Positions 21,581 through 33,233 are shown, counted from the stretch's first letter. The stretch is DNA of 64,000 bases from Metallyticus violacea (GCA_030762175.1 CM060831.1:140097001-140161000), one strand, 5' to 3'. A program made the numbers and translations. Notes: a model not told the origin generated them from the sequence alone.

Positions 21581-22552
21581 AGTCGAGAATGCGTTGTTTT
21601 GTTTTAAATATTTGATCATGGCAACGGAGAAATTAAACTGAATGACATATAAACTTTGACCGTTCTGAATCTAAACATGCACTCGCCAGTCTAATCCCGG
21701 CCTTCATGTGGGTATACGCAGCTATAATCTGCCAACTTCGAACTCTGTCCGCGTGCGGAGAAAAACAAAACGAAGACCCGATAGGTAACATATTTTCTGC
21801 TCTATGAAAGGTTCCACCTTGAGTTTGGGCATCTCATATCCAGAGGAGATGAGAGGGAAATCCGCAAAAGTGATCCACATCCACACAATTCTATACGAAG
21901 ATGTCAGATGACAGGGTGCAATGGTTATGATTAAATACGTATACGAGTAAGCAGGGTCAGTCGATCTATGCTCCGGTCTGGACTTATTATTGATGTCAGA
22001 ATGTGTCATGTTAAATTAAATAATCAAATCAGAACTGCACAATGTACATGTGTAATGGATTAAAATGGAGCGGCTAGTTGCGTAACACGGAAATACACGA
22101 AGCGAATTTCTCCTTCCTCAGCCACTCCAAGCCTAGGTAGGAGGAGGAAACTGGTGAGCACAAGCTTGGCTAGTTTCTCACCCTCTGAGACTACCGGTCC
22201 AGATTTTCAACAGAGATTTGTTTCATCCGTATCTATTATAAAATGTTATTTGCCAAAATGGTATAATATTATATCAACAACTTTTAAAACTATTTTAAGT
22301 AATTTGGTTCTCTGGTAATAACAGATCACTGTGTCCAATATATTTGATTTCTCTTGAAAATAAATATCCACATGACAAAAAGAATCTGGAAAGGGAAGGG
22401 TGTTAAAGAAGCATTTTTCTTCTCAAATGTATGATTTACAGCTTATTGAGAAATATCTAATCTAATATCTTGTACTAAATCAAACAAATCTATATATTAT
22501 AAAAGCAGAACGGTCCGTTGAATTATATTGGTGAAATGAAATAAGCACACAA
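21581..22552. other. Spacer, no gene seen
   Basis: A 95-codon open frame on the - strand (21722-22009) resembles no known family. 22080-22200 is GC-richer, without coding signal. Confidence 0.45.
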
Positions 22553-22742
22553 CTACTATCACCAGCACTATTACTACTACCACTACTATTATTACTACTA
22601 CTTCTACTACTACTATTACTACTTTTACTACTACTATTACTACTACTACCATTACTACTACTGCTGCTGCTATTACTACTACTATTACTACTTTTACTAC
22701 TACTATTACTACTACTACCATTACTACTACTGCTGCTGCTAT

Positions 22743-22792
<50 letters not shown>

Positions 22793-22929
22793 TTACTACT
22801 ACTACTATTACTACTACTGCTACTACTACCACTACTACTATTACTGCTACTACTACCACTACTACTATTACTACTACTACTACTTCTACTACTACTATTA
22901 CTACTATTACTACTACTGCTGCTACTACT

Positions 22930-22973
<44 letters not shown>

Positions 22974-23465
22974 TACTATTACTACTACTATTACTACTAC
23001 TACTATTGCTACTATTACTACTACTACTACTACTACTATTACTACTACTATTACTACTATTGCTACTATTACTACTATTACTACTACTGTTACTACTACT
23101 ACTATTACTACTACCACTACTACTACTATTACTACTACTACTACTACTACTACTATTACTACTACTACTACTACTACTACTACTATTACTACTACTACTA
23201 CTACTACTACTATTACTACTACTTCTACTACTACTACTACTACTATTACTACTACTTCTACTACTACTATTACTACTACTTCTACTACTACTACTACTAC
23301 TACTATTACTACTACTACTACTACTACTACTATTACTACTACTACTACTATTACTACTACTACTACTACTTCTACTACTATTACTACTACTATTACTACT
23401 ACTACTATTGCTACTATTACTACTACTGTTACTACTACTACTATTACTACTACCACTACTACTAT

Positions 23466-23509
<44 letters not shown>

Positions 23510-23594
23510 TTACTACTACTTCAACTACTACTACTACTATTACTACTACTACTATTACTACTACTTCTACTACTACTACTACTACTACTACTAT

Positions 23595-23658
<64 letters not shown>

Positions 23659-23660
23659 GC
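22553..23660. repeat. ~1.1-kb TAC trinucleotide satellite with higher-order repeats
   Basis: An almost uninterrupted run of ACT/TAC triplets with regular ATT, GCT, TCT and CCA variants. The variants repeat in blocks: a 69-base unit with GCTGCTGCT and TTTTACT markers occurs twice in tandem at about 22617-22750, and a TTGCTACTATTACT-type block recurs around 23010-23070 and 23400-23430. This shows segmental duplication in addition to slippage. The triplets lack stops in some frames, which creates long spurious poly-Val and poly-Leu frames on both strands. Confidence 0.97.
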
Positions 23661-24595
23661 TAATCTATTGACTATCTGCAAGATATACGTATAAAACGAA
23701 TGGTTATACTGCAGATATTAACTTGCACACTCGTCATTGAAGCATTAATGGCCAAATTTATAGACCTCTAATTTTTTAAACAGCTTCGCCAACTCGCTAA
23801 TTGCTTAACAGCACGCTTGACATACTCCAAATTGCCAGACATTGTGTTGGTAGCAGGTTAATAACATGGGCGTATCTCGCAACAGGTGACGGGGAAGAAC
23901 CGGTTCATCCATTGTCTACCACTGTCCCACGCTGCTGCTCCAGACAGAGGGTGAGTGCCGCGTTCCTGAACTGTCAGAGGACGCACGTAGGTAGCAGTGC
24001 TAAGAATGTGGTGTAGTCTGTAAAGAACTTTCCATTTCCTGTCTTCAGCCTCATTAGTTATGATTACTAACATTCTGTACATGTATATGCCAATGTTAAA
24101 GTATGACAATTTGGAGATTACAGATTCATCATGGCTGTTTGATGATTGCCTCTGATCAATATTTTATCACCTATTTACATTCTCCGATTTCATGATTGCT
24201 TGACAAATAACCGGGTTGAGGAATTGATTTGGATTTAAAGAAACAATCTATAATAAATGAAACTAAAACTACAAACATTAGGATTACATGTTTATTTAAA
24301 ACAAAAACATATATTTTTCTTTCAATGTATTTTTATTCTATTACTCTAATATCCTATACTTCTTCTGCAAACACCCCATTTTCCGGGACAGCGTGATCCC
24401 GAGCGCGCATAACATCCCGGCTCTCTCAAAATCGAAAATATTATTGGTAATTGACAGAATAGTACAGATACCCATATTCATATAAATGAATAACACACCA
24501 CTTAAATAAATAGAATAGTTTTGTATTTTAAAATGCTATTTTTTCAAAGAATATGTTGAAAATGTTCATCATTTGATGTGAGATAGACAATATAC
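23661..24595. other. Spacer, no confirmed gene
   Basis: 23800-24010 is GC-rich relative to its surroundings and has overlapping open frames on both strands (71 codons at 23801-24016, 83 codons at 23858-24109), with GTGAGT near 23950. Neither frame resembles a known family and no acceptor was found. Confidence 0.4.
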
Positions 24596-24800
24596 GAGAG
24601 TAGGTCCATAAGTTTCCGGCCTGACCATTTTCTAGGTATGATAAAGACAAAAATTATATTTCACTTTTCAAATGTTTACCGTTTATTGCAATACACGTTT
24701 CACATCTTTGAATTAACATTTTAACCTCCCCCAAATAATCAGAAGTCTTATCTGTAAAATGGGCATAAACAGCATCCATCTCTTCTTCGTCACACTTAAA
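24596..24800 (-). mobile_element. Mariner fragment, same family as 1984-3244
   Basis: The end GAGAGTAGGTCCATAAGTTT and the following ~200 bases match the left end of the element at 1984, including GATAAAGACAAAAATTATAT, CACATCTTTGAATTAACATT and CAGCATCCATC. This is the inverted end plus the last part of the transposase (- strand). The remaining ~1 kb is missing. Confidence 0.9.
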
Positions 24801-24824
24801 TCTTAATTGGAGTAGTTTTCATTT

Positions 24825-25122
24825 AAATGTTGATTGTTGCATTGCTTCTGAGCGTGTGTGCAAAGATGCTTTTGTATTACTGAAATGCTAATAAAAATTA
24901 TTAACATTTTTGTGAGCAGCAGTAACATATTTAATTAGTATCTGCTTTGGCTCACACCTTTTAGGTTATGGCAATGTAGTACCATACATTATACAAAATA
25001 TCAAGTTAATTTTGTTCAAATAAGCTAACTGTTGGTTAAATGTTTGTGAAAACAAAATAAATGGTTACTAATATAAATTAAAAGTTCACTGATACAATGA
25101 AATTTCATGCATTAACCAAGGA
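24825..25122. repeat. Dispersed repeat R2, copy 2
   Basis: Aligned with 8995-9302 (shared CTTTTAGGTTATG, GTACCATACATTA, TAATTTTGTTCAAAT, ATACAATGAAATTTCAT). It begins about 25 bases after the mariner fragment; copy 1 has no mariner beside it, so the two elements are separate. Confidence 0.8.
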
Positions 25123-26675
25123 TAGCATTCGATTGTTCATCAAATAATAAATAATTTTGCAATGAAACAAATGCAATTTGAGTTGATAAGCATGCCACCT
25201 AATACTTACGCACCATCATCGACGAGCAATTATTGTTGAATAAAATACACAATAACACAAAATCACATCTAAATAAAGCACATAAATAGTTTTCTAATTA
25301 AAAAAGGGCAAACAAAAACATTTCCAACGTTCACATGTTCACATTCACCAGCAATGGTTCACAATGATCTTTTTCTTTCCTGACCCGTAACATTTACACT
25401 ATGAAAGTGATTATTGAAAGTGCCTGATACAGGCTTGCTACATGTACCAATAATATAGATGCGAGACACTGGGAGTATTCTACTCTCATTGGGTGTAATA
25501 AGGGTGCTATTAAAAATTTTTCGACATTTTTAGTTCGATCTAACAGGTAAAAGTACAACTAACGCCATACAACATCTTCAAGGTTCTAAGGTGGCTTAGA
25601 GACGACACGAGGAGAAAATGTTCAGGGTAATGAAGCAGGAACAAGTTTTGGTTCTTGCGACTGCATACTACCTTCCTCGTGTGACAATTCTTAGCTCTAA
25701 GAGACTTCTTTTTATCTTCCTTTAGATGAAAATGAAGGTTGGCACAAGTGCGAAAATTCAAGTGAATAGCAGAGGGTACTGAACATGCTCACAAAGGACT
25801 GTTTGTGAAAGTACTGGAATCGGCCTGCTGTCCCAACGGGACAATATACTTTGAGCATAACGGTCGTCAACAAAGTTTAGATAAGTGTCGTTTTATTAAT
25901 TGGATAGCTTCTGATGTATTAAAGAGAAAATTAGTTTATAATAAAGCGAGTGGAAATATTATGTTTTATATTCTGAACGATGTGCAAGCCAGAATTCTTT
26001 ACATTTTAGGGCATGGAGAAGTAAAAAATTCACTGAAATTTATTCATATTACTTCAACAAAGATTTCATATTTTAAGACATTTTTCATATTTGTTTAAAC
26101 ATTTTGCTAATACCTCTTGGTGGTTTACATATATTTTTATTTTTCTGTTATTATTGGAACTCTATTCTTGTTGACAACCGTAAGATCAAAGACGGCCAAC
26201 AGTGGCTTCCTTCCGTATTAGAATGCATGTTACTGTTATATCTTATATTGCTTTTGCAATTGGTTGTGCGAATGATACATAGCAAAAAGTAAATTAATGC
26301 GAATCTGAATTTTATATAATTAATTATCTCACATAAATTCGAATATATATTAATTTCTGGTTTGATCTCATAACTCAATTAAACATTTTACTGTGGTGTT
26401 AAAATATTTTATTATTAGTATAATTTACTTGATAACTAATAATTACCTTACCAATTCCAAAATTAGAACTAATGGGAAGGAAAAATGTTTGCTTAATTTT
26501 TTTCAAATTTCGACATTTCAGATTTCATTTTTTACATTGGAATAACTTAATGCGTTGTCCTCCGTAATGTTCTGGCGCAATATGTTGTTCCTTTTTAAAA
26601 AACTAAAAAACTGAGTTTTTCACTTTTCACCACGCTCTGTCTTATTGGAATTCGCAATATATATATATATACTAA
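25123..26675. other. Spacer, no recognised gene
   Basis: A 97-codon open frame at 25805-26098 (+) and a 62-codon frame at 26104-26292 (+) resemble no known family. A (TA)n run is at 26658-26670. Confidence 0.4.
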
Positions 26676-26679
26676 CCTT

Positions 26680-26846
26680 AATGCTAACCTCGGGTAAATA
26701 CTTGCAAAGGTGGAAAATCTCTTTTGATTCCAACAGAAAAAAAAGTCACATATCAATTAATAGCGCTTATGTGCGCGGTATTATGTTAGCGAGTAAATCA
26801 TTGTATTGGTGGCAAATGTCCTTTAACTCCGGCAGAAAAAAAAAAT
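26680..26846. repeat. Imperfect ~100-bp tandem repeat
   Basis: GGTGGAAAATCTCTTTTGAT followed by CAACAGAAAAAAAA (26710-26745) recurs as GGTGGCAAATGTCCTTTAAC followed by CGGCAGAAAAAAAAA (26810-26846). The upstream CGGGTAAATACTTG and CGAGTAAATCATTG also match. Confidence 0.65.
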
Positions 26847-26852
26847 AAGTAC

Positions 26853-26921
26853 GTGTGGATTCGAGACCACTATCTTAAAAACTATAGTATGGCGTTTTAA
26901 CCGTCTGAGCTATCATGCCGA
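26853..26921 (-). other. tRNA-like sequence (pseudogene or SINE head)
   Basis: On the - strand GGCATGATAGCTCAGACGG provides a D-arm/A-box pattern and GTGGTCTCGAATCCACAC a T-arm/B box, spaced as in a tRNA. The acceptor stem does not pair (5' GGCATGA has no matching 3' strand), and a T run follows (about 26839-26848 on the complement), a possible pol III stop. More likely a tRNA pseudogene or a stray SINE head than a working tRNA. Confidence 0.6.
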
Positions 26922-26924
26922 AGT

Positions 26925-27517
26925 GCTAGAGAATATTATTATCTAGTTATATCTCTGAAAGCTTCGACTTTTTCAGCCATCTCTCGGGACTGGAGCTCTA
27001 ACAGTTCCTAGCAGCTTCTAGTATTTTTCCACAGGTAAGAAAAAGTCAAAAATCTAGTTGACTCGGCGTTCACAACCTTTGCCTTATTTGAAAAATTTGC
27101 TAAATCGTGTCTTGTAACTAAGGAATGAAATCAGTGGTTTAATATCTTCAAAACTATGGAAACTAACTCGTTCAAACAATGATTACTTTAGTGAAATGTG
27201 AGTTAAAATTAAAACTGTTACACGTTGAAAAATATTTGGGATTGATATTAAAGTGCTGTGGTAACTGCAATTACATTAAAAACACTCCAAATAAAATTAT
27301 AGAAACCCTGATAGTTGGCCTAAAAATAATTTAAAATTATATTTTATAAGTCTCCTGCAGACTTATTTTTTGAAAGTGAGATTCACTTGGATGGCAAGTG
27401 AGAAGGACTTTAGCAGATTGAAAACTGCAGAGATGAAATACCTTAGGGCAATATGCGATGGAAAGCATTGGAGAAATTGGAAAATGAAAACGTTATGATT
27501 GGGTAAGGAGACGAATC
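26925..27517. other. Spacer, no gene seen
   Basis: No gene or repeat was recognised. Confidence 0.5.

Positions 27518-27572
<55 letters not shown>
27518..27572. repeat. (AAT)n microsatellite
   Basis: About 18 uninterrupted AAT units. Confidence 0.95.
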
Positions 27573-28911
27573 GAGGAAAACAGGAGAGATAGTTTCAAAA
27601 TTTGCCATTTTCTCGAATTTTGATAGAAATAACGAAATAGAAAAGCTATACGTTTTTACTACTAAGGGAAAAGCCCAATAGGACTTGCAACTTTTGTGAA
27701 GCAACTATAAACTGTTTACGAACATTTAATACGCACACAGAATTCCGAGAAAGTATTGGCATATAAACCTAATTTTTTGTAATGTGCTGCAAAAAGCATT
27801 GGAGAGTTGCTCACATACTAATTAAAGATACGAATTGTGACGAAAAGCTGAAAAACCAGTTGTGCTTACGAAACTTCGAAAGTATATATATGGAGTGTTA
27901 AAACATCAGCCTTCCTATGCAACAAATTACAGTATAGAGAATAATATTCTTCCTAATGATTGTGGTTTCTAGTTGTTCTTTCAAATTGGATTTGCCATAC
28001 ATTTACAAAATGAGTGTTGGAAAGCACCAACATTGCATGTTGCCAACTTGCTTTATGTAAGCTAAAAGAAGAGAGAGAGTTGAAGGCGTTATGACGTCAT
28101 AACCAAGTGGGCTTGCTTTCGGCCTTATGCCATTGTTTCAGATGCCCCGTTAAATAACTTGACTCCTGTTCTACCTTATCCGACAGTAATGTGCTAATGG
28201 TTTTCACGCTAAGGTCAATCACTCATCCATGATGACACTGATTTAAATTTATCGTCCTGTGCCAATTGCCAAGGTATTCGTGATGATGTATTGGGGCTAT
28301 AAATAATGAATCATTTACGGCTAAGAAGTCATGAATACAGCAACCTTTGATTAACTTTCACTGCTTGAACAAAAGACAAAATTTAAATAATATCTAGGCA
28401 CATGGGCTTCGCCAGGTTTTTTCTCAAAGGGGAAGGGTATTATGTTAAATTTGCTTCTGATCTATAGGAAAACTGATAAAAAGTGTAATAAATTATATTC
28501 GTTTGTGAACAAAACTATAGTTTCACTCTTAATTATTATAAAGTTTAAAAACTGTATTGACTGTTAAATATTCATGCATCATTATTGTCATATTTTCCTT
28601 TCAAATATGTAATTGGCTTTGTAACTGAAGTCATAGTTAATATTTCATTCTTTTTTTCACTCATTTTCAGATATTTAAACTTAAGTTATTCGCTACTATT
28701 TATATTATTTTATTTTAACGTTAGTAAAATCTGTCTGGAAAAATAAACATTCCTTTAAAAATGTTTAATATAAGAGAGACAGTGAAATAAAAATGGGAAG
28801 AGGGCAGAAAGTATCACTGCATATTTATTACCTCAAAAGTAATCTCACTTTTGTTTTCACAAGCAAACTATTTTCTTTGTTCTGTGTTTTCAGAAAATTT
28901 TTCCTTTTGTA
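27573..28911. other. Spacer, no gene seen
   Basis: No gene or repeat was recognised. A perfect palindrome GTTATGACGTCATAAC lies at 28088-28103. Confidence 0.45.
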
Positions 28912-28940
28912 GTTATTATTATTATTATTATTATTGTTGT

Positions 28941-28978
<38 letters not shown>
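28912..28978. repeat. Compound (ATT)n-(GTT)n-(GAT)n microsatellite
   Basis: An ATT run is followed by GTT and then about 14 GAT units. It abuts the tail side of a SINE-A, suggesting growth from the SINE tail. Confidence 0.93.
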
Positions 28979-28984
28979 CTCTTT

Positions 28985-29222
28985 AGCTTCTTTGGTCATA
29001 CCGTTTATTTAGTTCAGGGCGTGAAACGAGCGATAAATTTTGCTCAGAGGCGTCTTATTTCAGGCTTGAGATTCTTTTACGTGCCGTAAATCTACGACAC
29101 CGAACAACCCGCTTTACTTCCCTTTCAAAGTAAGCTACACTTAAAGTTTTTAGGCCCTGGTTGGGTTGAATTCGCTACCTTGGGTCTAAGAGACAAATAT
29201 GATTACCACTACACTATAAGGA
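28985..29222 (-). mobile_element. SINE-A copy, diverged
   Basis: Family landmarks on the - strand: GGTCCTTATAGTGTAGTGGT head, GAAGTAAAGCGGGTTGTTC, GATTTACGGCACGTAAAAG, GCCTGAAATAAGACGCC, GAGCAAAATTTATCG and TTTCACGCCCTGAACTAAAT. Part of the body after the B box (about 25 bases) is missing. Confidence 0.88.
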
Positions 29223-29334
29223 CCTACTCCCTCTTTTAGGATGAAGGTATTTGGAGATCATAAGAACAGCGAAGAGTTCAAAATTGACATTTTTGGGGAA
29301 GTTAAATATCCGCATACAACAAAAACGTATTTGT

Positions 29335-29599
29335 TGATTTGGTTCATTTACGAACGCTTTTTAACATCTGAGGTCGTCAGCGTCCCATTCAGTTCAGGGA
29401 GTCAAAAGGCCAATAAATTTTGCTCAGAGGTCTCTTCTTTCAGACATGGGGTTCTTTTTCGTGCCGTAAATGTACGGCTTTACTTGCCTTCCGAAGAAAG
29501 CCATACTTAGGGTTTTCGTCCGAAAAAATCCATCGATCCTGACCGGAATTGATCTTCGGTTTACGAGACAATATGCTTACCACTATACCACCAGGACCG
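29335..29599 (-). mobile_element. SINE-A copy
   Basis: The - strand head TGTCGGTCCTGGTGGTATAG is followed by GATCAATTCCGGTCAGGATC (B box decayed), GGACGAAAACCCTAAGTATG, CATTTACGGCACGAAAAAG and GAGCAAAATTTATTGG. A segment normally between GTAAAGCCGT and TACATTTACG is deleted. It lies 112 bases from another SINE-A in the same orientation. Confidence 0.9.
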
Positions 29600-30119
29600 A
29601 CAGCATGAATTTCATTAAATTGCTGAAGATTTCGACCGCCCTCTTTCTGTAATCCTCAAACACAGCTCCCAACGCAATGCATATTCTTGCACACCGAAGA
29701 GATCCCTAAAGAATGTTAGCCACGGGCTCCAATTGGGAAGAGTATTTTGCAATAATGTGTATTGACACCAGAAATACTGAAGCTGAGCAAAATAGCATAA
29801 GTGTATGCTGGTGTGTTTTGACAGTGTCTGAAGAGTTTCAATAAAGGAAACAAAATGTCCTGAAAATAAGCAAATGGTGTTATATTTAGCCATATAACTA
29901 GTTTCACATAGTGAAGATACATTTGGAATCAATTTTCTTCGAAGGGACTTTCTCGGAAAATGTAATTATTTCCCTCCAATGCAGTTACTTATTTCTGAAA
30001 CATTGTTAAGGTCATTTACTCAGTTCATTCATGGACGCGTACTCTGGATCTTGGTCTTAAACCCTTAAAGTCGCAGGCTATGGTCGTGTGACACTAGTGA
30101 TTGCTAAGTTCCATAGACA
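29600..30119. other. Spacer, no confirmed gene
   Basis: A 105-codon open frame on the - strand (29615-29932) overlaps other frames and resembles no known family. Confidence 0.4.
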
Positions 30120-31165
30120 TAGACAATATTCCTTTCATTAATATGAAACAAACTGTAATTTCCTTCAGTAATTCTATAGAAAACCTTGGATTGCTATAGA
30201 AAGCAATCTGTTGGGAAAACCATGTTGCTGAAACCTGCAGGAAGGTAAGTTCTCTAATGCACACTAAGGAGTGTCCCTACCCAGATTGATGCAATCCCTG
30301 GTGATGCCTTCACTTCGACTACTGCAGTTTTCTGCTCACAACTCTAAACCTAAAGCAAAAACTACAGCGTGTTCATAATATGTGCATACGTTACATCTGA
30401 GATGTGCGTTTGTTCTATCATAACACCCTCCCTAGATATGCTGTCTTGTTTCCTCCAGAAAGACCGAAGAAATATTCATTATCTCACACTACTTTTCACA
30501 ATTATCCATAAATCTTCCTATCTTATCTATCTTCTTGTTTTCAAAATTAATCTACATCTCATAATCTTAACACAAACTCTGAAAACAGAACGTATTATTA
30601 TTACATTGCACCGAACATCACTTTACTCATCACCATTGACGGCAACCACTACCCGTCTCTGGAATGCATTGCCACGAGATGTCAGAGAATGCCAAACTTT
30701 AGGATTTAGCATTTCAGAAGAAATTGTTTAATAGAAATAATCAGTTTTCTTTTGTTACGATGCATGTATTTATTTGTTTTAACCTGCTGTAGAGTTATTA
30801 TTTCTCTTATTTTTATAACCAACACATTTTCTTTCTCTTTCATAGTATTGTTAAGGTTTTTAATTTTATGTTTTTCTTGTATCGTTATATTGCTGGTGCT
30901 TGTTGTATATTATTGTGATTTTATTTTCTTATTTTTTTCTTCTTCTTAAGTTAATATTTTTCATTGTCCATATATATGTAAAACCATACATTTATTTATA
31001 CACATCGTGTTTTACGTTGGTTTATATGTGTACAAGTATTGTCAACTTTACTGGCAATGGTGTGATTGTAATATTGTCGCTATGACTTCAGGTAATTATT
31101 ATTAGATTGGTAGAAAAGGCCTATTGGCCTTAGCTCCACCAGAATAAATAATTAAGTTAATCAAT
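30120..31165 (+). pseudogene. LINE (jockey/CR1-type) ORF2 C-terminus and 3' UTR
   Basis: The + strand carries the end of a non-LTR retrotransposon reverse transcriptase, split across frames: INMKQTVISFSNSIENLGL (about 30137-30193) matches the post-catalytic RT region, FDYCSFLLTTLNLKQKLQRV (about 30316-30370) follows, and the longest open piece (30369-30731) includes LDMLSCFLQKDRRN and ends with TTTRLWNALPRDVRECQTLG, a hallmark of insect LINE ORF2 C-termini. The upstream RT catalytic core is absent, as in 5'-truncated copies. The 3' UTR ends with GAAAAGGCCTATTGGCCTTA and CCAGAATAAATAATTAA near 31165. Frameshifts make it inactive. Confidence 0.85.
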
Positions 31166-31518
31166 GTACTACTAAATGTTCAGTTATGGCTGGTTAGAAA
31201 AACGGAGTGCAAAATGTCATTAGAAATCCGTATCCTAAAACTGCAGTGTACCACGAATAGTAAATGACCAGTAAAGGTACTGGTCCAGGAGGTTTGGAAA
31301 GGTTCAGATGTTGTAAATTTTTTTCCGTTTTAGGCTCCCTAATCACATCTCTAAAATAATAATTTCTCTCCTCGTGCAATAAGAGCGCCTTTTCTCTTAA
31401 GGTACTCCATTTTAAGATTATCTTAATTTCTATTAACTGCATACAGAATTTAACTTCCAGCAATTTTTCAAATTATGGTCTTAATTTCACGATTCGATAT
31501 AAATTTTAATAACCAAAT
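31166..31518. other. Spacer, no gene seen
   Basis: An 89-codon - strand frame (31194-31463) resembles no known family. Confidence 0.45.
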
Positions 31519-31690
31519 AAGAACTAACGGGCTGCCTCTGTAGTGTAGTAGTTAGCCTGCTAGCTTATAAATCCAGAGGTCCCAAGTTCAACTCCCGGCT
31601 AGTGGGAGGGATTTTTCTTATATTAGCCCCCAAAGACTCTGGAAGTATGAGTGAATAAGGAGTTTATTGAACAACATAAGCAAGTAAATA
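31519..31690 (+). mobile_element. SINE-C-like copy
   Basis: A head GGGCTGCCTCTGTAGTGTAG with A box GTGTAGTAGTTAGCC and B box CCCAAGTTCAACTCCCGG is followed by GGGAGGGATTTTTCTT and CAAAGACTCTGGAAGTATGA. The head is close to SINE-C but the body differs, so it may be a separate subfamily. Confidence 0.7.
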
Positions 31691-32239
31691 ATACCAGCGG
31701 GGGCTTATTTCACAAAAGTACAAAATTACGCTAAGGAAATTAATTCCTAGGAATTCGTGGCTCTAAAATTGTAAACACAAGTGATATGTGTATTTAATAC
31801 AATTATATGGATACTTTTGTGAAAATAGTCATTTGTTGGTTACAGCTAAAGGAATCGTTGCATAATTTTGTAAATTTATATTTTCGTGAAAAAGGTCTCA
31901 ATTGTTTCAAGGGTCAAAGCTGACAATATGACTGTACATGAATGAAAGGTGACATACAGATAGGGGGGGGGGGGGTTAAGAATCGCGTGTTTGGATGATA
32001 AATTAGCAGGTTGAAAACCAGCGTTAATGTAAATAGTAGCGAAAAACTTAAGTTTAACAGCCTGAAAATGATTAAATAAAGAAATATGACAATATTGGTG
32101 CAGGATTATTTAACAGTCAATACAGTTTTTAAACTTTATAATAATTTAGATGCTATTATAGTTTTGTTCATAAACGAACATAATTTATTACAATTTTATC
32201 AGCTTTTCCTACAGACACAGAAGCAAATTTTACATAATA
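31691..32239. other. Spacer with a G13 tract
   Basis: Thirteen G lie at 31963-31975. A 73-codon frame (32086-32307) runs into the hAT element and is not a gene. Confidence 0.5.
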
Positions 32240-32247
32240 CCCTAGAT

Positions 32248-33225
32248 CAGGGTTCTCAATCTATGGTACGTGAGCTATTTCATTGTTTAGCAAGGCGCGC
32301 TTCCTAATTCTTGGTACAGGATAAAATTGCGACTCTTATGAAAAAAATAAGTTCCATGATAACAGAAATCAATATTGGAAACACATCTTCCTTTCCATTA
32401 TTGGATGTTTTATTGAGTAAAAATTAATATCCTGCTCATTGTGAATTGGCAGTGAATGTTAAAGAACACCTTCGGAGTCTCATCTCAGATTTTAAAGTGT
32501 ACTTCTCTGAAAACCTGGATTCCGAAATTTGGATTAGAGACCGGTTTCTGACATCTTACCAGAAGATATCCTAAAGACGAATTGATGGAGCTATCATGTG
32601 ACGGAGGTCTCAGGCAAATGATCAAGAAGATGGGTTTAACAGACTTCTGACTGGCAAGAAAAAACGAATACCCAAAGATCTCAGAAAAATTTGTAACATT
32701 TTTGTTGGTGTTTGTGATCACTTACTTTTGCGAATGTGGATTTTCATTTCTAATTTATAAGAAAAAACTAGTACAGAAATAAAGTTGATCCTGATTTAAG
32801 ACTAAAATTAAATCATTTGAAACCAAACATTAAAGAATTTTTTTAGCTAAACAAGCACAACCTTCGCACTGAAACTAAAATACGAGTTAGAAATTAGTTA
32901 AAACTATAAAGTTATGACTTTTACTGATTGTCAGTCTGAGCACTGGATTATCAATATCAGAAATATATGTTTGTCGAAGTTTGTTCATGTATACATGCAC
33001 CTTAACAAAATTAATTTTTAACATATTTCACAGCATTTGTTTTGGGATAAATTGAACAGTTTTTTCTCCAATAAATATCTAATTCTAAATACTACAAACA
33101 AGAAATAATTAAATAAATCTTCAGTATTCTTATTAAAGTAGAGAAATGCTTAATTTGCTTACTGGTACATCTAATATCCTGCGTTGAATGTAATGGTTCA
33201 TTACTGAAAAAGGTTGAGAACCATG
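32248..33225 (+). mobile_element. hAT-family DNA transposon, internally deleted
   Basis: A perfect 8-bp target duplication CCCTAGAT flanks the element (32240-32247 and 33226-33233), the signature of hAT elements. The termini are CAGGGTTCTCAATC at the left and, reverse-complemented, CATGGTTCTCAACC at the right. The 978-bp length is well below the usual size for autonomous hAT elements, and only the C-terminal part of a transposase is present, so the copy has lost its 5' coding half. Confidence 0.93.
32458..32895 (+). pseudogene. hAT transposase C-terminus (ZBED/SCAND3-like)
   Basis: The + strand reads HLRSLISDFKVYFSEN, ELMELSCDGGLRQMIKKMG, YPKISEKFVTFLL and TYFCECGFSFLIYKKKL. After a frameshift it continues VDPDLRLKLNHLKPNIKEF. 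This order matches the C-terminal catalytic/dimerisation part of hAT transposases related to vertebrate ZBED5 and SCAND3, where the final catalytic Glu lies in the LCE-like motif (FCE here). Stops after the first third, at LTDF and after LVQK, together with frame changes, inactivate it. The N-terminal BED zinc finger and the first catalytic Asp residues are absent. Confidence 0.9.
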
Positions 33226-33233
33226 CCCTAGAT

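Noticed and set aside
22553..23660. CRISPR-like array
   Set aside because: There is no alternation of fixed repeats with unique spacers; it is a triplet satellite in eukaryotic DNA.
22497..23681. 394-codon - strand poly-Val frame and 221-codon + strand poly-Leu frame
   Set aside because: Both are translations of the TAC/ACT triplet array, which lacks stops in those frames; no start context or non-repeat coding sequence supports a gene.
28088..28103. GTTATGACGTCATAAC as a CRE/CREB site
   Set aside because: The palindrome contains TGACGTCA, but similar short motifs occur near 17372 and 55304 without a promoter or gene nearby, so no regulatory role is claimed.
29615..29932. 105-codon - strand frame
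   Set aside because: No recognised family; another - strand frame overlaps it and there is no splice or promoter context.
30241..30262. GGAAGGTAAGTTC as a splice donor
   Set aside because: It lies within LINE reverse transcriptase coding sequence, where it is explained by the codons.
30752..31085. Hydrophobic frames after the LINE C-terminus
   Set aside because: They fall in the T-rich 3' UTR of the LINE; runs of Phe, Leu and Ile reflect T-rich codons.
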